DNA of 36,980 nucleotides from Nitrospirota bacterium (GTDB lineage: Bacteria > Nitrospirota > Nitrospiria > Nitrospirales > Nitrospiraceae): positions 1 to 36,980 of the forward strand of contig JAGWTI010000029.1 of NCBI GenBank assembly GCA_028876065.1, given 5' to 3'. Positions 1 to 8,489 of the stretch are shown here, piece by piece. A model generated the notes under the pieces. That model saw only the letters and a program-made list of their open reading frames with translations. It was not told the origin of the DNA and did not search any database. The stretch's first letter is position 1, and each line of letters begins with the position of its first letter. A program made the position numbers and the translations under genes.

Positions 1-150
1 CGGCAGGCGGTGCGCCGAGTTGGTCGTGGCCTTGAACGTGCGCCTTTGCTTGCAGCGCAGGCCGAGTGTCTTGCGCAGGCGCTTGATGCGCCCGATACCA
101 GCCGTGATCCCTTCGGCCTTCAGTTCCTCGTGCAGACTGGTGGCTGCACT
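1..150 (-). pseudogene. IS3-family transposase (OrfB) remnant, partial
   Basis: Read on the minus strand, 150 to 1 is open and gives about 50 residues: a LHEELKAEGI stretch, then GRIKRLRKTLGLR, then RRTFKATTNSAH. This is the pattern of the helix-turn-helix (HTH_21) segment that precedes the DDE catalytic core in IS3-family OrfB transposases. The reading continues off the left edge, so the catalytic part cannot be seen. Nothing upstream of about position 150 resembles the expected OrfB N-terminus or an OrfA frame, so the element is truncated at this end. Its coding overlaps the 3' tail of the broken gene at 120-944. The fragment is small but the family resemblance is fairly specific. Confidence 0.55.
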
Positions 151-944
151 TCTGGAAAACACTGAATCATGCGTCCACAGAGAACCGTGAGGTAGCATTG
201 GCCCTGGATTGCAATCTCATCACACAATACAGGGTTACCTAGGATTTTGCTGACTGCGTAACCAAGATCGCCGTCGCCGAGGGAGACTAGAACCTATCTC
301 AAAATTGACCAAGCGTTGCCGTGGAGAAGGTTGTGCTGCAACAACATGCTATCTTGCCCCCGAATTTCCAAGGAAATCGGCGCTTCGTTGAGGCCTTGCT
401 ACAAGGTGGGCACGTTCACAATTCGTGAAATTCGATTTTGAGATAGGTTCTAGGTTTGACTCGGCCCCGACGGGATCACCGTGGACAATGTGGCCATACT
501 CTTCACATATCCTCTTTGCTATTTCCGGATTAGCCTTGCCCGCCATAGCGTCAAGCATCGTAGACAGGGGAGGTCGCTCTCGAAAACGCCAACCGCGCTT
601 CCAAATATCGATGGCATCTTCATGGAGGGAAATATAGGAAATGATAGCGGCCCTCTCTATCAGAGGACGCATGAGCACAAGAGCACCAAAGAGATAGCCC
701 TGACGGATAAGCTCTCTAATACTCAGAGCTAGTGAGATGCCCTGCGGAACGATCTGACAAGTTGCACGCTGGAGCGCGGAAAGCGTCTCGCTATTTGCTC
801 GTGTATACGCCGCAATATAATATATTGGTTAACGTAGAGGGTGAAGCTGATCTGCTGATCAAAGGCCAGCACAGAAGCACGACCGAGATAAGGCTCGTTA
901 TCAGGCGTATACACGAGGGGGTGAGCACTTTCTTGATCTGTCAT
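120..944 (-). pseudogene. Broken gene for an uncharacterised protein (DUF5677-like)
   Basis: The start is ATG at 944, after a strong Shine-Dalgarno AAGGAGGT at 953-960. The frame begins MTDQESAHPLVYTPDNEPYL and runs to about 830. It must then shift by one base near 812-832, in the AT-rich TATATTATATT, to reach the conserved-looking part (AAYTRANSETLSALQ, RELIRQGYLFGALVLMRPL, EDAIDIWKRGW). A 163-bp MITE-like insertion (287-453) interrupts it again. Removing one insertion unit joins GAESNL to VSLGDGDLGYAVSKIL in frame and gives about 220 residues, ending with a stop at 120-122 where the IS3 remnant begins. The true C-terminus may therefore be lost. The RPL-ER and EDAIDIW features recall DUF5677-type proteins of unknown function; that link is from memory. 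No function is assigned. Confidence 0.6.
287..453. mobile_element. MITE-like insertion with 19-bp terminal inverted repeats
   Basis: The 19-bp sequence CTAGAACCTATCTCAAAAT at 287-305 is repeated as a perfect inverted copy at 435-453. The interior has no transposase gene. The outer CTAG on both sides is the likely 4-bp target duplication; CTAG/TAG targets are typical of the IS5 superfamily. Deleting one 163-bp unit (element plus one CTAG) restores an open frame across the host gene, which supports a simple insertion. The current stop codon of the host reading (near 349) lies inside the element. The assignment to IS5-type ends is inference. Confidence 0.8.
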
Positions 945-964
945 TTTGGGCAACCTCCTTTTTC

Positions 965-1048
965 CAGGATGCTCAAAAAGGCCAGCCAACGAGGCCGCAG
1001 GGAGACATGCGACCGAGAACGAAGTTGGGGGCCTCTTTCAGCATCCTG
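965..1048. repeat. Long imperfect palindrome directly after queA; possible terminator or REP-like repeat
   Basis: CAGGATGCTCAAAAAGGCC at 965-983 pairs with GGCCTCTTTCAGCATCCTG at 1030-1048, with only isolated mismatches. The loop is about 46 bases and is itself GC-rich. The right arm abuts the queA stop codon (1049-1051), so the hairpin would form at the end of the long ilv-leu-queA transcript and could end it. Its size and symmetrical arms look more like an interspersed palindromic element than a simple terminator. Whether it is repeated elsewhere cannot be seen here. Confidence 0.6.
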
Positions 1049-2068
1049 CTACAGAATCAGCATCGCGTCGCCGTAAGAATAGAACCGATACTTCTCTCTG
1101 ACCGCCTCCGCATAGACCTCCCGCAGCCGCTCCAAACCGACGAAGGCCGAGACCAGCATGGCCAGCGTCGTGCGGGGCAGATGAAAGTTGGTCATCAGCG
1201 CGTCCACCACGCGAAACCGGTAGCCGGGGGTAATAAAGAGCGCCGTGTCGCCGGTCATGGGCCGGACCTGTCCCGCCTCAGCGGCTGAAGCCTCCAGCGT
1301 CCGCACGACGGTCGTTCCCACCGCCACCACTCGCCCGCCCGATGCCTTCGCCCGTTTGATCGCCTCGACCGTTGCTTCCGACACCTCGAAACGCTCCGGA
1401 TACATGACATGGTCCTCGATCCGGTCGGCCGTCACCGGCCTGAAGGTGCCCGGCCCGACGTGTAACGTTACCGCGGCAAGCCCGATCCCCCGCGCGCGCA
1501 ACGCCGCACTGAGCCCCTCGGTAAAATGCAGGCTCGCCGTTGGCGCCGCGATCGAGCCTTCCGGCCGGGCAAAGATCGTTTGGTACCAGGTTCGGTCCTG
1601 CTCGACCGGCTCTCGTTTGATGTAGGGCGGCAAGGGCATCTGTCCGAGCCGGCTCATCACATCGGAGGCCGGCTGCGCAGAGGAAAACTGCACCGTACAA
1701 CCAGCCGGTCCCTGCGCCAGGACGGTCACGCTCGTCCGGGCATCCAGGTCGATCACTTGGCCTGGTTTCATCCGCCCCTTGATCAAGGCTTCCCAGGTAT
1801 CGGGGCCAAGCGGCCGCACCAGAAGCAGCTCGACGCGCCCCCCGCCCGGCCGCTTCCGCCCGGACAACCGAGCCGCCAAGACCCGACTGTCATTGACGAC
1901 CAAGAGATCGCCGGGGGCCAGCAGTCCCGGCAAGTCCGTGACTTTCTTGTGGGCCAACGACCCGCCGGATCGTGGCGCAACCAACAGGCGGGCTTGGTCC
2001 CGCGGCTCGACAGGACGCTCAGCAACGAGAGACGCATCGAAGGGAAGGTCGAATTCAGCGAGATGCAT
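1049..2068 (-). CDS. queA: S-adenosylmethionine:tRNA ribosyltransferase-isomerase QueA
   Basis: Transfers and isomerises the ribose of S-adenosylmethionine onto 7-aminomethyl-7-deazaguanine in tRNA, giving epoxyqueuosine, the penultimate step of queuosine synthesis. The 339-residue product has the family start (HLAEFDLPFDASLVAERPVE), the DLLVVNDSRVLAARL block near residue 50, GPDTWEALIKG, ASLHFTEGL and the C-terminal TNFHLPRTTLAMLVSAF segment. The ATG at 2068 is preferred over upstream in-frame starts because it begins at the conserved N-terminus. It also overlaps the stop of the preceding spoIID-like gene by one base (TAATG), implying translational coupling. No other queuosine genes are in view. 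It is the last gene of the block. Confidence 0.95.
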   Translation of the reverse strand: MHLAEFDLPFDASLVAERPVEPRDQARLLVAPRSGGSLAHKKVTDLPGLLAPGDLLVVNDSRVLAARLSGRKRPGGGRVELLLVRPLGPDTWEALIKGRMKPGQVIDLDARTSVTVLAQGPAGCTVQFSSAQPASDVMSRLGQMPLPPYIKREPVEQDRTWYQTIFARPEGSIAAPTASLHFTEGLSAALRARGIGLAAVTLHVGPGTFRPVTADRIEDHVMYPERFEVSEATVEAIKRAKASGGRVVAVGTTVVRTLEASAAEAGQVRPMTGDTALFITPGYRFRVVDALMTNFHLPRTTLAMLVSAFVGLERLREVYAEAVREKYRFYSYGDAMLIL

Positions 2069-3270
2069 TAGAAAGGGGAATAGGGCTGGGGGCGGGAGAG
2101 TTGAGCCGTGGCACGCCACGTCTTGAGTTCCGTACCGGGGAAATAGTAGCGCAGGATCGTGTCGAACCGATAGCCGAGGTCGGCCATTTCTTTCGCTCCC
2201 CATTGGCACAAGCCGACCGCATGGCCTGCGCCTCGCCCGGAAAGGACCACCGTCTTGCCGATAGACTCGACTTCGAATTGTGTGCTCTGGATCACCCCAT
2301 AGCCCACCAGCCGCCGCAGGTCCTCACCGCGCAGCACCAGTTCACCTTGAGAATGGAGAATACGCAGCCTGGCCACACGACCGGCGGAACTGTACGCCAG
2401 CGGAGCCAGGTTCGCGATCGTACCGATGGCGAGGCCCTGTCGGTTGAGCTTGTCCTCCAAGTCTTGCAGCTTGAACTCGGCCCGCCATTGGTAGTAGGGC
2501 GAATTGGCGTCGAACGGACAGTCCACGCCTTTTAAATAGGGCACATCCTTGGACCAAACGTTCATCGCATCTTCGGTCGGGCCTGCCGCCGTCGAGGAAA
2601 AGGCGGCCAAGATCGGCTCATTCTGGTAGGTCAGCGTCAGATTCTTGGTGGACTCCACGGCATCCTGGACCCGCTGATCGACCCCCTGGCGGCCTCGATA
2701 GACCTGGTCTTGCGTGCTTGCAGCCACGTCGTACTCCCGCTCCCGGTTCGCCTGACGTTGGTACAAGGCATAGGTCCTGGCGACCACGGCCTGCACCTTC
2801 AGCGCTTCGGGATGCCAGGCCGCATTCATCTCGGCCGGCACCACGCCTTTGACGTATTCTTCCACCTCCACGTGATTGACGACGGCCAGCCCGCCGGGAC
2901 TCTTTCCGCGCAGAACCCGCAAGGTGCCGCTCATGGCAAGAGGGGGGGCGTACGATTCGCCTCCTTGCCCCACGCTCAACAGCAGTCCTCCGCCACCGCT
3001 CGACACCGTCAACCCGGCGATCGAGGAGACCGGTTCACCGTTGAGGCTCACGGTCCCATCCGGCGCGGCAATGATCGTGACGGGGGCCGCAAAGACCAGC
3101 TCCTGGCCGCTTCCTCCTCGCACCGACAGCCGCCGCTCGGCGGAGATCTGGATTCGCGGCACATCCTGGGCCAACAGCACACGAATGACATCGTCCGCTT
3201 GAGCGGAGACGGGCAGGACCGCTCCAACCAGCGACCAGACCAGCAGGAGGACGATGGATCGGGCCATCAT
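2068..3270 (-). CDS. SpoIID/LytB domain protein
   Basis: Predicted 400-residue exported protein. The N-terminus MMARSIVLLLVWSLVGAVL followed by PVSAQADD is a signal peptide with a likely cleavage site after SAQA. After a beta-rich region (about 30-150) comes the SpoIID/LytB domain: VNHVEVEEYVKGVVPAEMN, HPEALKVQAVVARTYAL, FSSTAAGPTE and the signature GRGAGHAVGLCQWGAKEMA near the C-terminus. In spore formers SpoIID is a lytic transglycosylase acting on peptidoglycan; in non-sporulating Gram-negatives the family is common but poorly studied, so a cell-wall role is inferred. The start ATG at 3270 overlaps the stop of the DUF2905 gene (ATGA), and the stop overlaps the queA start. Confidence 0.88.
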   Translation of the reverse strand: MMARSIVLLLVWSLVGAVLPVSAQADDVIRVLLAQDVPRIQISAERRLSVRGGSGQELVFAAPVTIIAAPDGTVSLNGEPVSSIAGLTVSSGGGGLLLSVGQGGESYAPPLAMSGTLRVLRGKSPGGLAVVNHVEVEEYVKGVVPAEMNAAWHPEALKVQAVVARTYALYQRQANREREYDVAASTQDQVYRGRQGVDQRVQDAVESTKNLTLTYQNEPILAAFSSTAAGPTEDAMNVWSKDVPYLKGVDCPFDANSPYYQWRAEFKLQDLEDKLNRQGLAIGTIANLAPLAYSSAGRVARLRILHSQGELVLRGEDLRRLVGYGVIQSTQFEVESIGKTVVLSGRGAGHAVGLCQWGAKEMADLGYRFDTILRYYFPGTELKTWRATAQLSRPQPYSPF

Positions 3271-3518
3271 CGTTTGGAAAACAGATAGAGCAGAAGGGTG
3301 ACCACCACACTGATCAAGAGGCTGGTGGCCAGGGGAAAGTAGAACGTGACGTGCTCCCGCTTGATCAGAATATCCCCGGGAAGTTTGCCGAACCAGCTCA
3401 ACCAGCCCGGACTGTCCTCCGCGGACCATTTCCCGGCCGCCATCAGCAATGCCCCGATCAGCGCAAGCAGGCCGCCCCAGACCAGCAGCACTTTGCCCAG
3501 GCTGCTCCAGTCTTGCAT
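3267..3518 (-). CDS. DUF2905 family small membrane protein
   Basis: An 83-residue protein with two predicted membrane helices: VLLVWGGLLALIGALLMAAG (about 10-29) and a C-terminal TFYFPLATSLLISVVVTLLL. Between them is WFGKLPGDILIKREHVTFYFP, the hallmark of DUF2905 proteins, whose function is unknown. The start ATG at 3518 lies 2 bases after the asd stop codon and the stop overlaps the spoIID-like start, so it is part of a tightly packed operon. A longer in-frame reading upstream is rejected because it runs into asd and lacks family similarity. Confidence 0.85.
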   Translation of the reverse strand: MQDWSSLGKVLLVWGGLLALIGALLMAAGKWSAEDSPGWLSWFGKLPGDILIKREHVTFYFPLATSLLISVVVTLLLYLFSKR

Positions 3519-3520
3519 CG

Positions 3521-4534
3521 CTATCGCACCAACAGTTCGGCAATCTGGACGGCATTCAGCGCCGCTCCCTTCCGAAGGTTGTCCGCCACCACCCACAGGT
3601 TCAGCCCGTTGGGAATGGACTCGTCTTCCCGGATGCGGCCCACGTAGACGTCGTCCTGTCCGGCCGCGAGCAGCGGCATGGGATACAGGGCGTGAGCCGG
3701 GTCGTCGTAGAGCTGCACGCCCGGGGCCGTCGAGAGGATGGCGCGCGCCTCGTTGGCCGTGAGCTTGCGTTCGGTCTCGATATTGACCGCCTCCGAATGG
3801 CCGATGTAGACCGGCACCCGGACGGTGGTGGCCGTGACCCGGATGGTCGCATCCCCCATGATCTTCCTGGTCTCGTGGAGCATCTTCATCTCTTCTTTCG
3901 TGTACCCCGTCGGCAGGAACTCGTCGATATGGGGAAGGCAGTTGAACGCAATTTGATAGGGATAAACCTTCGGCTCCGGATGCCCGAAACTGAGGAGCGC
4001 CTTGGATTCCTCCATCAATTCTTCCATGGCTTCCTTGCCGGTCCCCGACACGGATTGAAACGTGGTGACGACGATGCGCTGGATCCGCGCTTCGTCATGC
4101 AACGGCTTCAACGCCACGACCATCTGGATGGTGGAGCAGTTCGGGTTCGCGATGATGCCCTTGTGCCAGGCCAGGTCGTGGGGATTCACTTCCGGCACCA
4201 CGAGCGGCACATCCTTGTCCATCCGCCAGGCGGCGCTGTTGTCGATCACCACCGCGCCGGCTTTCGCCGCGATCGGCGCATATTCCCTGCTGACGTCGCT
4301 GCCGGCCGAGAAGAGCGCGATATCGATGCCGGCAAACGAGTCCTTCGTCAGTTCCTTGACCGTCACGTCGGAGCCACGGAATGACACCGTACCGCCGGCC
4401 GAACGGGACGAGGCCAGCGCATGCAACGTTTCCACCGGGAACTTCCGTTCCTCCAGCACTTGGATCATCTCGGCTCCGACCGCCCCGGTCGCGCCGACCA
4501 CCGCCACTTGATAGGCCGCTTTTTTCTTCAGCAT
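3521..4534 (-). CDS. asd: Aspartate-semialdehyde dehydrogenase
   Basis: Makes L-aspartate semialdehyde from aspartyl phosphate with NADPH, the branch point to lysine/diaminopimelate, threonine and methionine. The 337-residue length is normal. Visible are the nucleotide-binding GATGAVG (about 14-20), the active-site NPNCSTIQ with Cys133, the substrate-binding FQSVSGTGKEAMEEL segment and RVPVYIGHSEAVNIE with the catalytic histidine. The start at 4534 follows an AGAAGGA ribosome binding site. It lies in the leu block, fitting the link from aspartate to isoleucine through threonine, although no thr genes are seen. Confidence 0.96.
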   Translation of the reverse strand: MLKKKAAYQVAVVGATGAVGAEMIQVLEERKFPVETLHALASSRSAGGTVSFRGSDVTVKELTKDSFAGIDIALFSAGSDVSREYAPIAAKAGAVVIDNSAAWRMDKDVPLVVPEVNPHDLAWHKGIIANPNCSTIQMVVALKPLHDEARIQRIVVTTFQSVSGTGKEAMEELMEESKALLSFGHPEPKVYPYQIAFNCLPHIDEFLPTGYTKEEMKMLHETRKIMGDATIRVTATTVRVPVYIGHSEAVNIETERKLTANEARAILSTAPGVQLYDDPAHALYPMPLLAAGQDDVYVGRIREDESIPNGLNLWVVADNLRKGAALNAVQIAELLVR

Positions 4535-4570
4535 ACTGTTCCTTCTGCCCTACACGTCCATCCTATACGC

Positions 4571-5776
4571 CTACACGGCGATGACACGAATGCGATGATT
4601 GAAGGTATCGGCGATGTAGACGTTGCCTCGTTCGTCGACCGCCACACCGAAGGGATAGTTGAGGCTGCTCTCCTGCGGCGGCCCCCCATCCCCGTGAAAC
4701 CGAGCCAGGCCGTTGCCTGCCACGAGCGTGATGATCTTTTTCCGACGATCCCACCGCCGGATCAGATGGCTATCCGAATCCGTGACCAGGATATGGCCCT
4801 CCCGATCCAGGGCGATCCCATAGGGGCGGGAGAGGCTCGTCGAGAACTCTTGCGGATGTCCTTGATACCGATACTCCCCCCCGTCCCCGGCCACGGTCGA
4901 GATAAGGCCGGTGGACAGATCGATCATGCGAATCCGCCCGTTGAACGTATCGGCCACGTACAGCATACCATCAGGACCGAAAGCCAGGCCACTGGGCCCA
5001 GCCAAGCCCGAGTCCGTCGCCGGCCCCCCGTCTCCTGTGTAAGCTGCTTGCCCGGTCCCGGCGATCGTGGTGATCACGCCGGTGACGGCATCCACCCGTC
5101 TCACCCGGTTATTGCTCTGGTCGGCGATGTAGAGATGGCCGTCATCGTCCACCACCAACGCCGAGGGCTCGTTCAAACTGGCGGCGGTAGCCGGCCCCCC
5201 GTCCCCCGAGCAGCGATGCTGGCCCGTGCCGGCCACGGTGGCGATGATGCCGGTCTGCGCATCCACCCGCCGCACCCGGTGGTTCATCGTGTCGGCAATG
5301 TAGAGGTTGCCCTGCCGATCCAACGCCACCGCGGAGGGGAAATTCAGCGTCGCCTTCGTCGCAGGCCCCCCGTCCCCTTCGCACCGGCCGGCTTTGGGCA
5401 CAGTGCCCACCACGAACCGCACGGTCCCGCTGAGATCGCCCAGTTGAGCGAACTTCTCCGGCATGGCTTGGCTTGGTCCGCCAAGCGGGTCGTCGTCGAA
5501 CGGGGCCTCGTCTGCAGCCGCCGCATCGGCAGGAGCGGCCAGGGTCGCGTCCGGACGACCGGCCACGGTGCTGATCAGTCCGTTCGCCAGATCGACCTTG
5601 CGGATCACATGGTTCTCACTGTCCGCAATGTACAGACAGCCCCGGCCCACCGCGAGACTCTTGGGTTCGTTCAAACAGGCCGAAACCGCGGCCCCCCCGT
5701 CCCCCGCATGGCCAGGCTCCCCCGTACCCGCTACGGTTCCGATTGTCCCGGATTTGGCACCGGCAAGCATCACCAT
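4571..5776 (-). CDS. NHL-repeat beta-propeller protein
   Basis: A protein of about 401 residues made almost wholly of NHL repeats, each with the pattern GDGGPAT, LN-P-GVAVD, GN-YIADT-NHRIRR and TVAGTG. About six blades can be counted, enough for one propeller. No signal peptide, membrane segment or catalytic domain is seen, so it is probably a cytoplasmic or non-classically exported binding scaffold; its ligand is unknown. The ATG at 5776 has AAGGG nine bases upstream; an in-frame GTG at 5782, directly after the leuB stop, is the alternative. One blade is stretched by an insert rich in Ala and acidic residues (AAPADAAAADEAPFDDDP). Its place between leuB and asd is unusual and does not reveal its role. 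Confidence 0.88.
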   Translation of the reverse strand: MVMLAGAKSGTIGTVAGTGEPGHAGDGGAAVSACLNEPKSLAVGRGCLYIADSENHVIRKVDLANGLISTVAGRPDATLAAPADAAAADEAPFDDDPLGGPSQAMPEKFAQLGDLSGTVRFVVGTVPKAGRCEGDGGPATKATLNFPSAVALDRQGNLYIADTMNHRVRRVDAQTGIIATVAGTGQHRCSGDGGPATAASLNEPSALVVDDDGHLYIADQSNNRVRRVDAVTGVITTIAGTGQAAYTGDGGPATDSGLAGPSGLAFGPDGMLYVADTFNGRIRMIDLSTGLISTVAGDGGEYRYQGHPQEFSTSLSRPYGIALDREGHILVTDSDSHLIRRWDRRKKIITLVAGNGLARFHGDGGPPQESSLNYPFGVAVDERGNVYIADTFNHRIRVIAV

Positions 5777-5782
5777 GCTCAC

Positions 5783-6859
5783 TTACCCTTGCAGAAAGTT
5801 CTTGAGGATGGCATCGCCCATTTCGACCGTGCCCACCAATGTGGTCCCTGGTCCTTGAATATCCTTTGTCCGATAGCCCTGCTCCAGCGTCTTCTGGATC
5901 GCGCGTTCGATCGCCTCCGCTTCCTTGTCCAGGCGGAGTTGGTACGACAGCAGCATGGCGGCGGAGGCGATCGTCGCGATGGGATTTGCCAGGTTCTTGC
6001 CCGCAATATCCGGCGCGCTGCCATGGATCGGCTCATACATCCCGGCTTTCGTGCCGATACTGGCCGAGGGCAACATGCCGATGGAGCCGGTCAGCATCGC
6101 CGCCTCGTCGCTCAAGATGTCCCCGAACAAGTTGGTGGTCACCAGCACATCGAACTGCCTGGGATTGCGGATCAACTGCATCGCGCAGTTGTCCACGTAC
6201 ATGTGGCTCAACTCGACATCCGGATAGTCCCGGTGCACATCGATCACCACCCGCCGCCACAGTTCTGAGGACTCCAGCACATTGGCCTTGTCCACGGACA
6301 TGACTTTCCGCCGTCGTTTCCTGGCCGCCTCGAAGGCCACCTTGGCAATGCGTTGGATTTCATGGGTCGTATAGACTTCCGTATTGACGCCCCGTTCTCC
6401 CTCCGCGGTTTTTTCGATCCCTTTCGGTTTCCCGAAATAGATCCCGCCGGTCAGCTCGCGCACGACCAACAGGTCGATCCCCTCGATGACCTCGCGTTTC
6501 AAGGTCGAGGCCTCGCTCAACATCGGGTAGAGCTTGGCGGGACGGAGGTTCGCAAACAGTCCCAACTGTTCGCGCAGCCCGAGCAGCGCCCGCTCCGGAC
6601 GGATCGTATAGTCCAGCCCTTCCCACTTGGGTCCGCCCACGGCGCCCAGCAACACCGCATCGCTCGACTTGGCCAGCGCCAGGGTGTCGTCGGGCAAGGG
6701 CACGCCAATCTTGTCGATCGCCGCGCCCCCCACGTCGGCCGGCACGAACGTCAACGTATGGCCGAACTTCTCCGCCGCCGCCCGAAGCAATTTCACCGCT
6801 TCGGGGACGATTTCCTTTCCCACGCCGTCGCCGGCCAAGACCGCAATCTGCGCTTTCAT
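5783..6859 (-). CDS. leuB: 3-isopropylmalate dehydrogenase
   Basis: Oxidises and decarboxylates 3-isopropylmalate with NAD+ to 2-ketoisocaproate, the third step of leucine synthesis. The 358-residue protein has the family start ([21 protein letters not shown]), AVGGPKWEG, the [11 protein letters not shown] loop typical of IPMDH, the Lys-containing [13 protein letters not shown], the metal-binding [14 protein letters not shown] and [14 protein letters not shown]. The start at 6859 follows AGGAGTGAAG. It lies 58 bases after leuA. leuC and leuD, needed for the step between, are not in this window. Confidence 0.97.
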   Translation of the reverse strand: MKAQIAVLAGDGVGKEIVPEAVKLLRAAAEKFGHTLTFVPADVGGAAIDKIGVPLPDDTLALAKSSDAVLLGAVGGPKWEGLDYTIRPERALLGLREQLGLFANLRPAKLYPMLSEASTLKREVIEGIDLLVVRELTGGIYFGKPKGIEKTAEGERGVNTEVYTTHEIQRIAKVAFEAARKRRRKVMSVDKANVLESSELWRRVVIDVHRDYPDVELSHMYVDNCAMQLIRNPRQFDVLVTTNLFGDILSDEAAMLTGSIGMLPSASIGTKAGMYEPIHGSAPDIAGKNLANPIATIASAAMLLSYQLRLDKEAEAIERAIQKTLEQGYRTKDIQGPGTTLVGTVEMGDAILKNFLQG

Positions 6860-6917
6860 GTCTTCACTCCTCGTTCGACGCAGGACCTGCGTGATCCGGC
6901 GCCACTGTACCGTCGCA

Positions 6918-8471
6918 CTATTCGTAAATCAAGCCGGCTTTCCGCTCCGGATCGAAATGCTTGGAGGCCCAGAACGCCAGCTTATTCAAGCCGTTGAGAT
7001 AGGCCCGGGCGGAAGCCACGATGATGTCGGTATCGGACCCGTGCCCGCTGGCCGTTTTGCCGTTCTCCTGCAATCGCACGGACACTTCGCCTTGCGAATC
7101 GGTTCCGCCGGTGATCGCCTCCACCGAATAGCCCAGCAGGCAACTCTTGGTTTGGGTCATCGCGGCAATGGTGCGATAGGCTGCGTCCACCGGCCCGTCC
7201 CCCGTGCCGGTCTGTTTCACCGGCTTCCCGTCGATCTCCAGCTCGACCGTCGCCGTGGGCACCTTGTTGGTGCCGCTCTCGACGTAGAGCGACTTGAGGA
7301 CGTATCGCTCCGGAATGCGGGCGATTTCCTCGGACACGATGGCCTGGAGATCTTCTTCGTACACTTCTTTCTTCTGGTCCGCCAGCCGCTTGAATCTCGC
7401 GAAGGCGTGATTGACCTCCTCGTCCGACAGCTTGTATCCCAACTCTTCCAGTTTCTGCCGGAAGGCATGCCGGCCCGACAACTTCCCCATGATGAGGTTG
7501 CTCTGAGTCAGCCCCACCGACTCGGGACGCATGATCTCATACGTGCTCTTCTCTTTCAGAAGACCGTCCTGGTGAATGCCGGAGGTATGGGCGAACGCGT
7601 TCGCGCCCACGATGGCCTTGTTCGGCTGCACCGCCATCCCCGTGATCTTGCTGACGAGACGGCTGGTCTTGATAATCTCCTCCGTGCGGATATTGGTGTC
7701 GGCCTGGTAGAAGTCCTTGCGGGTCCGCAACCCCATCGCAATTTCCTCCAGCGACGCATTGCCCGCCCGCTCGCCGATCCCATTGACGGTGCACTCCACC
7801 TGCCCCGCTCCTTCCAAAATAGCCGCCAGGGAGTTGGCCACGGCCAGCCCCAGGTCGTTGTGGCAATGCACCGAGATGACGGCCTGGCTGCTGTTCTTGA
7901 CCTTCTCGCGGATCCCACGGATCAGGCGGCCGAACTCCTGCGGCGTCGTATAGCCCACCGTATCGGGGATATTGACTGTACCGGCGCCGGCGGCGATGAC
8001 CGCTTCGATCACCTCGTTCAGATAGGTCGGGTCGGAACGGCTGGCATCCATGGGAGAGAACTCCACGTCCTGGACGTAGCCCCGTGCCCGCTGCACCATC
8101 TCCACGGCCCGCTTCAAGGCCTCGTCCCGGCTCATCCGGAACTGATGCTTCAAATGGATGTCCGAGGTCGAGAGGAACGTATGGATGCGCACCTTCGGAG
8201 CCCCCTTCAGCGCCTCCCAGGCCCGATCGATGTCTTCGGGTCTCGCCCGAGCCAGGCTGCAGACCGTAGGCCCCTCCACTTCTTGCGCGACTCGTCGGAC
8301 CGCCTCAAAGTCACCCGGCGAGCTATAGGCAAAGCCCGCTTCGATAATATCGACGCCCAGGCGGGCCAGTTGCTTCGCCACCATGAGCTTCTCTTCCAGG
8401 TTCATGCTCGCCCCTGGCGACTGCTCTCCGTCCCGCAAGGTGGTGTCAAAGATCCGAATCATGCGCGTCAT
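6918..8471 (-). CDS. leuA: 2-isopropylmalate synthase
   Basis: Condenses acetyl-CoA with 2-ketoisovalerate, the committed and leucine-inhibited step of leucine synthesis. The 517-residue length fits bacterial LeuA. The N-terminal HMGL-like barrel shows [13 protein letters not shown] near residue 8, [16 protein letters not shown] with metal-binding histidines and [13 protein letters not shown]. The C-terminal part (about 380-500) matches the LeuA allosteric domain, with [22 protein letters not shown]. The start ATG at 8471 is chosen because GGAGGAG lies nine bases upstream; the in-frame reading further upstream is the T-box leader. The leader predicts transcriptional control by uncharged tRNA-Leu. 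Confidence 0.97.
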   Translation of the reverse strand: MTRMIRIFDTTLRDGEQSPGASMNLEEKLMVAKQLARLGVDIIEAGFAYSSPGDFEAVRRVAQEVEGPTVCSLARARPEDIDRAWEALKGAPKVRIHTFLSTSDIHLKHQFRMSRDEALKRAVEMVQRARGYVQDVEFSPMDASRSDPTYLNEVIEAVIAAGAGTVNIPDTVGYTTPQEFGRLIRGIREKVKNSSQAVISVHCHNDLGLAVANSLAAILEGAGQVECTVNGIGERAGNASLEEIAMGLRTRKDFYQADTNIRTEEIIKTSRLVSKITGMAVQPNKAIVGANAFAHTSGIHQDGLLKEKSTYEIMRPESVGLTQSNLIMGKLSGRHAFRQKLEELGYKLSDEEVNHAFARFKRLADQKKEVYEEDLQAIVSEEIARIPERYVLKSLYVESGTNKVPTATVELEIDGKPVKQTGTGDGPVDAAYRTIAAMTQTKSCLLGYSVEAITGGTDSQGEVSVRLQENGKTASGHGSDTDIIVASARAYLNGLNKLAFWASKHFDPERKAGLIYE

Positions 8472-8489
8472 GGTCTGGCCCTCCTCCAA

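Noticed and set aside
805-835. Programmed ribosomal frameshift in the broken gene
   Set aside because: No classical slippery heptamer or downstream pseudoknot is clear, and the gene also carries an insertion, so decay or a sequencing error is simpler.
4421-6268. 615-residue plus-strand ORF across asd, the NHL gene and leuB
   Set aside because: It is antisense to three well-supported genes, is rich in His, Arg and Pro as expected of a GC-rich shadow frame, and shows no domain.
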